DNA from: Ectobius pallidus
Taxonomy: Eukaryota > Arthropoda > Insecta > Blattodea > Ectobiidae
Length of the DNA stretch: 64,000 nucleotides
Assembly (NCBI GenBank): GCA_964059195.1
Contig: CAXKWD010000009.1
Span: 84,975,432-85,039,431, forward strand
Direction of reading: 5' to 3'
Made by a program: the position numbers and the translations under genes. The notes under the pieces are model-generated. The model worked only from the letters and a program-made list of their open reading frames with translations, was not told the DNA's origin and did not search any database. Positions 1 to 12,200 of the stretch are shown here, piece by piece; position 1 is the stretch's first letter; each line of letters opens with the position of its first letter.

Positions 1-103
1 ATAAAAGTGTAGGAAAACATCTTCAGTTAGGGGATATTTTATTGTTACCCTTAAAAATAATTAAACGCATACTTAATTGAGTATCATATGTTTTTTTTTT
101 CAG
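1..103 (+). other. End of upstream phosphatase intron with acceptor
   Basis: AT-rich intron ending in a long T run and CAG at 101-103. The donor and earlier exons lie left of the window. Confidence 0.8.
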
Positions 104-224
104 CCGAGCTCGGTGACTACAATATGGAAGAACATGGTCCAGGATACTTGTCTAATCTTCAGTTGATGCCTGGCCAGACTGAAGAAATGGAAAAGAAAAT
201 TGCAGAACTTCATAAATTACACAA
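104..224 (+). CDS. Ptpmeg: Ptpmeg exon (FERM middle lobe)
   Basis: Starts after T-run/CAG at 101-103 with two bases completing a codon from an upstream exon; ends at donor GTATGA (225). Encodes the end of the FERM F2 lobe, with LGDYN, YLSNLQL and ELHKLHK matching the family pattern. It ends on AA, completed to Lys by the next exon. Confidence 0.93.
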
Positions 225-3200
225 GTATGATATTTGTTTATTTCATTAAAAACCTGAGTTACATAAATTAAATAATGTAGACTTTTGTATGTGTTTACAT
301 GATAATTGTACTCATATTCGAGAATTTATTTTTAATGTCGAACAGTAAAATATAATTTTACATAATCTCTTTCTATTGCATTTGTTCAGCATTGAGTTCA
401 CTGTGATTGTAAGTGTGATCAACTTTGTCAGTTTACCTTTTTTCTTAGCAAAAAGTAGATGTAAACAGAAATACAAGGTGAAAGTTATGTTCTAATCCTC
501 TGAGAAAGTCGTAATTTCAAAACATAGTTCCGTCTTAATAATTGTGTTATAAACATTTTGTGCACAATTTTTAGAATCAGTGAGTGACATGAACATGGTA
601 AGAATTTTAGAAGTAGTCTATTTAGAAATAGCTCTCATTGATTATTTGTGAAAATGCAAGCAATTATGCACTGACTTAAAATATGCAGTCACAAGAATAG
701 AATCTCCAAATTCGTAATATACTCCATTGATTTGTCAAACATAAAATTAAAAATAGAATATCATAGATAATTTTAAAATAACAAAGTTTTTTAAGATGTT
801 TTTATTTTCAACTACATTAAGATAACCTATATATAATCTATGTCAAATGTAATCTATGTGCTAACTTCTTCTGTATTGATTTGTTTACTTTGTCCACAGC
901 GACAACCTGCCAATGCAGGAAGTTGTTGTACATATTATGTGCAAATCAATAAAAAATATCTACACTCCTGGCCTCAAGCAGTAGCTTACTAGGGAGTGCC
1001 TTGTTTATGTTGTCATTTTAAATGTAAATATATATATATATATATATTGTATTTTGTGTGTAAGTCTTGTGTAGTTTGAAATTCCATGTAACTTGTAAAT
1101 GCTTGTACTAGTGTACAGAAAAAAATAATCAATTGCAAAATTTCAAATGCATAATATTATGTTATCTTTCAACAAATTGTCTGTTCTTACATTGCTTTGT
1201 ACAGAATAATTAAATGTTGGTCAAATGATTCATTGTAAATGCTTAGAGCTATTTCGAGATAGAACTCGAGTCCTTTCATGTCACTGCTTTTTGAAAATTT
1301 AATGAATCTCGATGTGTAGCTGTTTGCAATACTTGCAAGATAGTTACTTGTGTTCATTCAAAGTTAATTATTGCTTTCTGTTTACAGGGGCCAGACACCA
1401 GCAGATGCTGAATTTAATTTTCTGGATCATGCAAAGAGACTTGACATGTATGGAGTTGATCTACATCGCGCGAGGGTAAGGGTAAGCAAATATTGGTATT
1501 CTGTGTGGTGATTGCTTCTATCATACACCAGAACATAGGCCTAGGTGCTAGTTGAGATGGTCTGCTTGTTTTGTAGGCTCATCTCCCCCAAATATGTAAA
1601 CACTCCCTCTACCCTGTGCACTTTCTCTGTCCCACCCTCGCTAAGTTCCCCTTCCTTGATTTACCCAAACAGCTGTAAGCTCTAACTTCGTTCTTGTAAA
1701 TATATTGATAAACTCATCTCACGTGGGATTACCTATGATAAAAACACTTGAAACCTTGGTGAAGATGTGGATAACTACCCATGAAACATGTTTTGCTATT
1801 AAAGTAAGTACCAGTAACTAAAGTAAGTAAATAGTGAAGTTTAAAGTGTTTTTATCATAGGTAATCCCACGAGAGTTGGATTTAGTAAGACTATTCCATG
1901 AATAAAAATGTAACGGATTATACAAATAACAATTACTTTCTTACTTTGTTATGTAAAAACAAAACTAACAGCTGCAAGATCATGGCATCCTATGAAGCAA
2001 CCATCCATGAATCGATTCGAGTTACCATGTTGTGACCAATACTACCAGTGGTGCATATAAGACATAGTTAACCTAATTCAGATAAGTCAACAGCAGAACA
2101 GAATAAAAGCACACGAAGTAGCTTGCACCAAATTGAAATTGTATCTTTAATCAACGTACATTTATATTATTTCAATTCCCGAACATTTATGTTGTATAAA
2201 ATAGTGCGTGTTTATTGTGTTCAGCTGGCAGCATGTGACGTATTAATCATGGCACGATGATGCCTTACATGTCCAATAGCAAGCTGACATTTTTTCAGGT
2301 AAAACGGCTTGTTCATATTAATAGCAAGCATTTTTTAAGATAAACGATCGTGATTGGTCTATATCCTAGGAATTGCTAAATGTTATTGGTCAATACCAAA
2401 CGTGCGGCGTATGAGTGGAATAGTCAACTTAATTTCCTTAAAAGTATATTATATAACTAAGATTTTCCATTTTAAACATTTAAAAAAACTAAAATTTATT
2501 TTCTCTGAAATTTGTCAGATGATAAGTATTTTGTCATATTAATGTAAACATGGCATCTAATTCTGTTCTTATTTTTTATGTTATAGGATACTGCAAATAA
2601 AGATATTCAGCTTGGAGTTACATCTGTTGGCTTAGTGGTATTTCAGAATAACGTCCGGATTAACACTTTTTCATGGTCAAAGATTGTGAAAATATCTTTC
2701 AAGAGAAAACAGTTCTTCATCCAACTTCGCAGAGAACCTGTAAGTCTGAATGAAATATCAGAAAGCTATCATCGCTCATCAAAAACAGTAGCAATTTCTA
2801 ACATTTTATCTTGCAGGGAAAAGAAAAATTTAAATAAAGCAAGTACATGATCACATCACCTCTAAAATTAGAAACAGTGTATGCTTTCACATTCACCACA
2901 AGCATCATTCGTATGCCTGTGAAGTCAACATTAACTTGTTTACACATTTATATTTTATATTAAAAATGAAAATATTCTTTTCACATATTACTTGTAAGTA
3001 AAAACTTATCAAATTAGGACAATCGTTTCGATGAGCTTCTCATAATTATCATCATCAGCTGACTTCAACTGAGAAGTTCGCTTCTCTATCCACCGGATGT
3101 CCTTCAGATTGTAGGAGTTTGAAAATGGTTAAAGAAGCAGACTTGTCAGTTGAAATCAGCTGATGATGATGAGAAGCTCATCGAAACAATCGTCCTAATT

Positions 3201-6200
3201 TGGTAAATTTTTACTTTCAAGAAATGTATGAAGATGAATACTTTCATTTTTAATATATATAATTAGAGATAGGAATTTTTCGGTGTTTTCAAATCAAAGA
3301 AAGCGGTACTTTGAAATGTGAAATTCGGTGGTTTCAATTGAACTTTTCGGCACTTTCAAAACTATAGCAGGTTCACGGGAAAGCATACCTTTTATGTGCT
3401 TAAACCATACAATCAAATTAACTTATACACATTTAAACCCAATCAAGACACAATATTTACAAAAGGCTAAATATTACACATTTAAACTCAATCAAGACAC
3501 AATATGTACAAGGCTAAGTAAAGTTTATCCTTCAGAGAACATTTCACTAAAAAGTTCAACGTTCTCTTGGGACAAACGATGGTGCCTGTCACTCAATACG
3601 CTAGTGTTCGCAGAAAAAAATCTTTCGCAGTCTGCATATGCACACGGCATCCACAACGCCAAACTCCAAGGAGAACTAAATACGTCGTACTAATACTAAT
3701 CAAATCCTAATACCGAATATAAGCCACCCCTGAATTTAAGCCTAACCTGCCTTTTTAACAGTAATGTAAAGGAAAAATAATTAAATTAACCCCAAAGTGA
3801 AACAATCAATTGCCTCATATTCATAATATTAAAGTAACACATTTCATAGCTGAAATATGCCTGAAATAAGAAAAAGAAAGTACCGGTATCAACTGACTTA
3901 AGTTAATAAAATTAAATAAAACTGACGGAAACGAAAACAGAAAACTGTACTTTACACTTAATATGACTTTCATTGTTGAATTTTGTGCGATTTTTCTATT
4001 TTTCATAACCACTTTCAGTTACCATTATTTGCATTCCCATATGTTACAGCATTTTTTTTACTTCTGAGTAACTCATATTACACGCATATTCTGTAATACC
4101 GCTATAAAAAATGACAAAATACGCAAAACATTATTATTATTATTATTATTATTAAACATAGCTAATAAAATTAACATCACTTGTGCATTTTACGCCTCTT
4201 CTACGATGTTTATTAAAATCGATATATTTTCGATGTTAAATCGATTCGTATATCGATAGTCTTCGCGATTCGAGATAATCGATAGGTGGCGGTGCTTGGA
4301 AGAGGGTAACCAGCTACGGTAGATCAGCCGGCTTTTTCGTTTTCGGCCTCTTTCTCGCAAAAAAGTAAAAATTTGTGCCAAAAAGCGCACTTTAAAGTAA
4401 AAATTTGTGACAAAATCGCATTTTCAAGCAAAATTGGCGCTTTCATGCAAAATTTGCATCAATTCGCTAGTACAAAAAACATATTTCAGGGTACTGTTGT
4501 GTGTGTTGAAGCTAGTTATCATTCCTAATACAGTTCTTAATAAAAATCGTTAAATTCGCGATCGCGAAAAATTCCTATCCCTATATATACCGTATTGGCC
4601 CGAATATAAGACAATGTTTTTTCCCTGAAAATGTGCTTTTAAAAACTATACTCGTCTTATACGCGCACCCTAAGACAATCCAATCATGAATGAAGCTGTG
4701 CACGTGTATAGCGGCCGGGGATCCCCACGCAAATGGCGTGCGTCCGATCCAAGGTCAAAGTCGCACGGAAATTACCGAATTTTACCGAACTTGATTGTTC
4801 CCAAATTTGTGCTTCTCCTTGTACTGCCGTGTACTGCACTGCTTGGCATCTCTATTCTCTACGCATAATGCTTTGTTTGACCACTAACATGGCAGACCAT
4901 GGGGAAAAGAAAGCAACTTCATTGTCTCAATGCGCAAATAAAGACGAGAGAAGAAGTTACGACATGAACTTCAAACTTCTGTTTTATGTGAAGCAAAATG
5001 TACTAATAAGCTATTTTATTTATTTTTTCGTAACTACCCTTCAAAAATTTAGGGTCGTCTTATATTCGAGGTCGTCTTATTTTCGGGCCAATACGGTAAT
5101 ACAACACTTCACGATGATTTCCCAGTTAATTTAATCAAACATTTATGTTTAGTGAAATGCCTTTTTAAAATTCCAGATTTCCCTTCAGAAATAAACATTT
5201 TTTTAAGTTAGGAAAATTTGCATAAAAATTATATTTCCCCACAAACAGAAAAAATGTATTTTGTCACGAGTGTAAAATGACTACATTTCGACCTAGAATT
5301 GACTGAAACAAAAGATTTCCACGTTATCAATGGTACTACGGTAACTACAATTTGCAAAGCTTTCATTTCCAAAAAACTAAGTATTTCTGTCAATCTACTA
5401 ATTTGACTGAGCTTTAATTTGAATTATGTAAATTTATTATACCTGTACTTATTTATTTTTAGTCTGAAAGTTATGATACTCTTCTTGGATTCAACATGGT
5501 GACATATCGCTCTTCAAAGAATCTCTGGAAATCCTGTGTGGAGCATCATACATTTTTCCGTCTTCATTCACCACAGATTCGTAGTCGTCGTTTTCCTCTC
5601 ACTCTTGGTTCAAGGTTCCACTACTCTGGTCGTACAGAATTTCAAACAGTAGAAGAAGGCCGGCAGCGAGCAAGACTAGAAAGACATTTTATACGGTATG
5701 TTTGGCTATTGTGGTACAAGCTTCTCATATGTGCAACAGTTGAAAACTCCAGTAAACAACTTGACCCTCTGAGGGTATGTGTAATATGTATTAAAGTTTT
5801 GATTTTCATTTTATCTTCCTGAATTCTTCATGTCTTAACAGTTAGAATTCATGTATAGCTTAGCAATGATATCTCTTTTTGGTGCTATGACTGCCAATAT
5901 AATACCATATTTTACATTTGCATTTTTATGCTATTTAAATTTATATTAAGAACTAAAACAGTGTTTTTGTTAAAATGGTTAAACTATACTGTTTTTATAT
6001 AAATTAAATTTTACAGCATTCAATTTCACATAATTATTGTAAGAAAAGAGTTACCCAATTAGAACACATATTTCAATGGGTTCCCCATCATCTCAGCTGA
6101 GATCTACTGACAAGTTTGCTTCTCTATCCAACAGATGTCCTGGTTGTATGAATTCGAAAATTATGTTAAAATTTTATAAGTCTATCTTTGTTTTTATTTT

Positions 6201-9200
6201 TATTTTTTATCTATACTTTTTCCCAAACAGTTAAATTAAGCGGTTTCTAAGCACATTTCAGAAATTTTGCCTCGCTATTGAAATCATGACCTGCAGATCA
6301 GAAATGATGATCCACTGCAGATTTTTCTATCTGTTGGTATTTAGTGTTTCTCATGTGTTTCTTGCACCTTGATTTTAATATTCTTATTACAGGGAACTTT
6401 TTTTACCTGTCTCCAGAATTCAGGGCATTTTAGAGATAGTCATGAATCTGTACATTCGTTTCTGTTCAGAGAATTTTAGTATATACCTGCCCTGAAGAGT
6501 GAATTCTTGTGTATTTGTTAAACTTTTTTTTTTGTATTTAAAGGTCAATGAAGTCATTTTTATAATTTTTTTACTGGCTGTAAATATTATAATCAGCTGT
6601 TCTGTAATGCTTCCTTTATACATGATGTAGTGACAAAAGATCAAAAGATCTAGGGAGAGAGTTTTATAAGAAATTTTAAAGATCCCATAAAATTAATGAA
6701 TCTGATATTAAAGAAAGCATTAGGTAAAATTTATGGATACTAGTGCTAATAAGAGCATATGGATATTTTACACTTGTTAAATTTTGTAATTTTAAAAAAG
6801 TTTTAATATATTAAAAATAGATTACATTTCTACAGATCTCCGAGCAAAAGGCTTGTACGTCAAACTGTACCACCACCAGTAGAAGAGAAGGCAAAACATG
6901 TTGCTCCACCAGCACGTCCCCCTCGGCCTTATGATAACAAAGTTACGTCGCTTGGAGCAAGGGAGCCTCGCAGAGCTTGGGGAGAAGCTGCACATCCATC
7001 AGATGAGTGAGTATTTATTTCAGCAGTAAAGCTAATGTATATAGTAGCATTTATTGTAAGCTGTTCATCAAGACTGATTAGCTTTTATCTTCAGACATTC
7101 TGAATATGAGTCATTTAACGTCAGAGCGGATGTTTTGACTCCATTACTTTTTTATTATAAATTAATTTTTTTCAGGAAATGCTCATGCTAACTCATAAAA
7201 ATTCCATTTTCTCCCCACATATTTTCTCTATGAAATCAAGGTTATGCCTGTTGCTCACGGTCAAATTTTTCTTTAAATTTATTGCACAACTATCACTTTT
7301 CAACAAATTGGTATTGCTAACGATCAAATTCCCCTTTTGGCAAACGTTTGGTTATTCGCGTCTGCATATAGGTCATGTTCTAATTCCAACAAATGAGCTG
7401 TCAAAAGTCAATCAGCGCAACGAACGTGAACAGCCCGCGCCCCGGGCGGTATTGTGGAGAACTTGCTGTCTGCAAGCCAAATGATTGCAAGTGCAGCCAT
7501 TTTCCTTCCTCACATATTCTTCTTTTCCTAGCGTAGCAACTACATCAAAATAGCATGGGTATATACCTGTGTAGACATCGTTATTCCGAACGGATTAGTA
7601 TAAAAATCATGACGAGAACACGACTCGTTGCCATACAAAAACGAAATGAAAATTCAAAGCGGGATGGCATAGGAGCCGTATTTGTATATGCACGATTCAC
7701 CCTTGCTTCCATCATTCCTTCATAGCCTTGTGGTAGGATGCTAGACTGTGGTGCTAGAGGTCTCGGGTTCGATTCTTGGTATAGTAATTTTTTTTTCTTT
7801 CATAATTATTTTAAATGATCGTAAACAATGTATGATTTTAATATTTCAAAGCTTCACGCATTGTTTGCTTTCTTTTATATGAAAAATTCAAATACACAGG
7901 GCAAAGGAAACAACAGGATGTGAAATTTATAAAATTACAATAATAATTATAAATAGCTAAAGTATTAATGTTCGGCAGATTTAAAGGACAACTTTAATCA
8001 AATCATGGCAAAAACCAAATATAAGGTGCATCGTCGCATGAGAAATAGCCCTCCCCCAGCGAAGCACTTCCTTTTATACCACGATCTAGCGAATTCTTCG
8101 AGGATACACAGGCTGACAAACTGTTGGGTACAAGGCAAACCTGTGGGAACTCTCGAATTTTTTATATTTGGTACAAGGGGCACTCTCGAATTTTTAATAT
8201 TAGGTACAAGGGACACACTCACAGTTTTAATATTTTTTACAAGGGGCACTTCCGCATTTTTAATATTTGGTATGGTCGGGAGTGTCGGCGACAATATACA
8301 AGGATAGTTTGTCGCCATGCTGCGCGGAGAAACAAAATGTGAATATCGAGTGGGCGGAGCTTAAACCGCACGTTATATTTGTCTTTCGTAAATATCATAA
8401 CACTGAAATAAATTATTTATAAGTTTTGTAAATTATCTTAATAATGTGATCTTGTCCCATCCCAATTAATCTGGATAATTGTTGTCTTTTAATGTAAACG
8501 ATACAACAAACTACCATTTGCAGCGGAGTATGAGTAGCTGAAAATTTAGAGTACAGGAGTCTACCACTAGGTGGCAGGGTAATACTACGATGTTGCGAAA
8601 TTTAGTACACAGAGGGAGAATCATTTGCTGGTATGCATTTGATGACCCATTTTACCGTTAGCAAAGGTGGATTTGTTTAAACGTTTGCTTAAATTTGTTG
8701 TACAATAAATTTAACGAAACAATTTGACCGTGAGCAACAGGCATTAGACTAATTTCTAAGGTTAAAAATCGTGCTTTTATTTTGTGTACTCAGTTTTATA
8801 CATTTTACACTAATTACTGCAAATATAATTATTCTTGTAGTGTTCACGGTAATTAAATACTGGATTTAAAATATAGGAATGTTCTCTGTTTAACTGTTTC
8901 ACTGCTACAGCCATATAGGCCTATATCCATCAGCGCACATCACTGCTTGCTCTGCCCCAGTTGCATTTTTCTTTTCGCATTAGACAATTTCTGTTTCATC
9001 CAAAGAATTTAATTATGTTATTATGCCCTAAATTCACAGGAGCAGAAAATATTTTCATTCAAGATAACTTTCTGTTGCATAAAGGGCCCATTTAGTGCAG
9101 GTTTTATGGTAGGTACCTAGGTAGCAGCGTCATCTAGTAAAAAATATTTGTGGTTAAAAAGAAGTACATTGCTCAGATAAAGTATCTTAATCTCCATGGA

Positions 9201-12200
9201 ATTCCAAGATAAGTTAAATTATTTCATTTAGTAATGAGTGACCTAATAGTTACATTGTGACTAATATGATAAGAGAATTTGTTGCTTTATTATCAAACAG
9301 GAAACCCAAGTCACTTCATAGATATCATAGCATTCAAGAACAGCTTATATTCTTGATCCAACCATTCCCTGTGAATCTCATGACAGTGATCAAGCCGGAA
9401 ATGTTGATGTAGAAAAGAAGAGCATCTACGAGAGCTGTATACCATTCCTTAAAGAAAAATAATACCATGCGTTGACTTGCACAAAATGAACAATATCAAT
9501 AGTGCAACTCTGCAGTGAATAACAGTGTTTAATTTCATCTTAATGCCCATTGGGCGCACTTTACTTTATTATTAAAGAAAAATAATCACGCAAGATTTGG
9601 TGGCCATCATTTTTCAGTACAAGGTCTTCCATTTGTTTCCTGAGGTAGAAGCTGTTGTTCGATTGCACAACTACTGCAAAAATTAGGGATCACCAAAGAA
9701 GAAACCAACATCTAACTGAAAGCATCATTGTTCATTCGATATCCATCTTGAATCACCATGTTTACTCCAATAAATAATTTTGAGCTTCTGTTTCGAAGAC
9801 TACCGTTGGTTTATATTTATGTATGCCATGTATGAGGGTCTTTCAGAAAGTAAAGAATGATTTGGCATAACTAAACAACAACAAAAGATATCAACACAAA
9901 ACTTTATTTACAAATTTACAGTACCTTATTCTATTTCCCAACATAATCACCATTGCTGTCAAGGCATTTATTGTAACGTGTTACCAGTTTTTCAGTGCTG
10001 ATGTTATACTCTTCTACTGCCAAAGACCTGAGCCAGAATGTCACTGCCGCTTTGAGATCTTCATCGGTTGGGAACTCTTTTCCATCCAAAAAGTCCTTTA
10101 GTTTTGGAAACAAGTGAAAATTGCTGGGTGCCAGGTCAGGGCTGTAAGGAGGATGTCCAAAAATTTCCCACTTAAAACATTGAAGTTGTGCTTGTGTTTG
10201 AGCAGCTGAATGAGGCCAAGCGTTGTCGTGAATAAAAAACACCTTTTCAGATAACTTTCCAGTCTCTTGTTTTGGATAGCACGTTGTAGTCTTATAAGTC
10301 GCGCAAGCAATTTTGGGGTATGGAATTTATTAATGAAAGCTTTGAAGCGAGTGACTTACCAATAACACTTCCTCCTTCTCCTCGCATAGACACCTCATCG
10401 CTCCACAGAGGTGCCTTATCTTCCAGTTCAGGAGACACTCACTCACAAAATGTTGTACACACATGACATGTTCCACTATGATTGTTAGTTTTATTTTTTA
10501 TACACATTTCACGTTTCTCAGTCTTATTCCAGTCGTCTAATGAAAAACAACGCTGTTATCTTGACTATTCTTCTTCTTACACCACATATTTCATGGTCAC
10601 AAAACACACAGAAAACGTGAATTAAAGCAGGGGGTGCCCACCCCCCAAACTTGATTGCTCACCCCCAAACTTGATTGCTCACCCCCAAACTTCATTGCTC
10701 ACCCCCCAAACTTCATGCTCACCCTCAACCCAATTGGCTGTCGACAAGGGCGCCCATATGATATTTTCTAGGGGGGAGCAATTTTTTTAATTAATTAATT
10801 TTTTGTCGCTTTAACTTCTTGGGCCACTTTGTAACCTTATATTAATAATATAATAAGTGCAACAATGACGTAGCCAGAAAATAATTGTGGGGAGGATCGG
10901 AAGTGCCGGGTGGGTTTGGAATACCTCCCCAAAATGGGGGTCGGGGGTCCATCCCCAGAAAATTTTTAAATATTGAACTAATTAAAATCACATTTTACGC
11001 TATTTTAGCACAGAAAAACTAGTTAGGAACTTTGTTTACCATACTCTAAGACATGCCAATGTAAACAAGAAAATGTTACCTAAGTCGGGTGTCCACCCCC
11101 GGGAAATTTTTTAAATATTGAACTAATGAAAATCTCATTTTACGCTATTTTAGCACTGAAAAACTAGTTATGAAATTTGTTTACCATACTCTAAGACATG
11201 CCAATGTACATAAGAAATCATTAGGCCTACCTAAGTGGGGGTCCATCCGCGGAAAATTTTTAAATATTGAATTAACGAAAATCACATTTTATGCTATTTT
11301 AGCACTAAAACACTAGTTAGGAAATTTGTTTACCATACTCTAAGACATGCCAATGTAAACAAGAAAATGTTACCTAAGTCGGGTGTCCACCCCCGGGAAA
11401 TTTTTAAATGTTGAACTAATAAAAATCACATTTTACGTTATTTTAGCACTGAAAAACTAGTTAGCAAATTTGTTTACTATAGCCTACTCTAAGACATGGC
11501 AACTTAAACAAGAAATGATGCAGGAACACCACCTGCGAAACGGCCGTCCAGGAAGTTTTACTAAGGTAAAATAAAGTGCGTTTAATAAGTGTTTTTATCC
11601 AACCAAGAAATTGTTACCTAAGTTATAATACTTATTACTATTTATAAGAAAAGTTGAGTAACACATGGAACAGTGGATATAATAGGCCTACTCATTATGT
11701 TATAAAAAGAAAATAACTGCTATATCATATTTGACACACCAACAAATCTTGTTTAATTAAATAATTTTTGTTTTAAATACAAATATAGAATTTTAGGTTT
11801 TGACTTTTGGGAGTCCAATCCCCCTGAACCCCCTTTCCTAATCCACTGTGGATTCTGCTTCCATGTTGTTGATTTGGTAAACATTCTGCAATTCAAATAA
11901 TTGTCTTAAAAGAAAAACACCTGACTATAATAATAATTAATATACATTTTTTTCCTTGCGCCCCCCGCCCCCGGGTATGGGCGCCCGTGGCTGTCGAAAT
12001 TCTTCATCTTTATCTTTATAAAAAATTAGAAGAGACCCTTTGAAGTTATAGAACTTGACTGTTTTTATTTGTAACATATAAAACTCTAATTTTGGAACAA
12101 TTTTCAACCCCCCCCCCAGAAAATTCATAAATGATAATATTTTGCCCCCCCCCCTGTGGGCACCCCTGATTAAAGTTTTAACTGATAACACGACGCACGT

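Larger units (their letters stand above)
7245..8743. mobile_element. Unclassified 1.5-kb TIR element
   Basis: Inverted ends of about 100 bp, most similar over the outer 50 (TGCCTGTTGCTCACGGTCAA), with TTA on both sides (7242-7244, 8744-8746), suggesting a 3-bp target duplication as in PIF/Harbinger. No transposase is seen. The interior holds a tRNA-like A/B box pair (7723-7775), a 33-bp minisatellite (8150-8281) and a CTCF-like motif (8564-8577). The family is undetermined. Confidence 0.7.
10628..12168. mobile_element. Non-autonomous hAT element nested in mariner DNA
   Basis: Ends CAGGGGGTGCCCAC (left) and its inverse GTGGGCACCCCTG (right) bound 1541 bp, flanked by ATTAAAG at 10621-10627 and 12169-12175 (7 of the expected 8 bp). 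No transposase is visible. The interior has a 20-21-bp minisatellite near the left end (10645-10728) and a ~145-bp tandem array (10940-11530). Confidence 0.8.

Noticed and set aside
1749..1800. Hammerhead ribozyme at CATGAAACATG within the inverted repeat
   Set aside because: Only the GAAAC part and a bulged stem fit; no CUGANGA core.
7723..7775. Possible tRNA gene
   Set aside because: A and B boxes are present but the acceptor and anticodon stems do not pair convincingly; a SINE head is more likely.
7998..8318. 106-residue frame with 11-residue repeats on the - strand
   Set aside because: Explained by the 33-bp minisatellite inside a transposon; the opposite strand is equally open.
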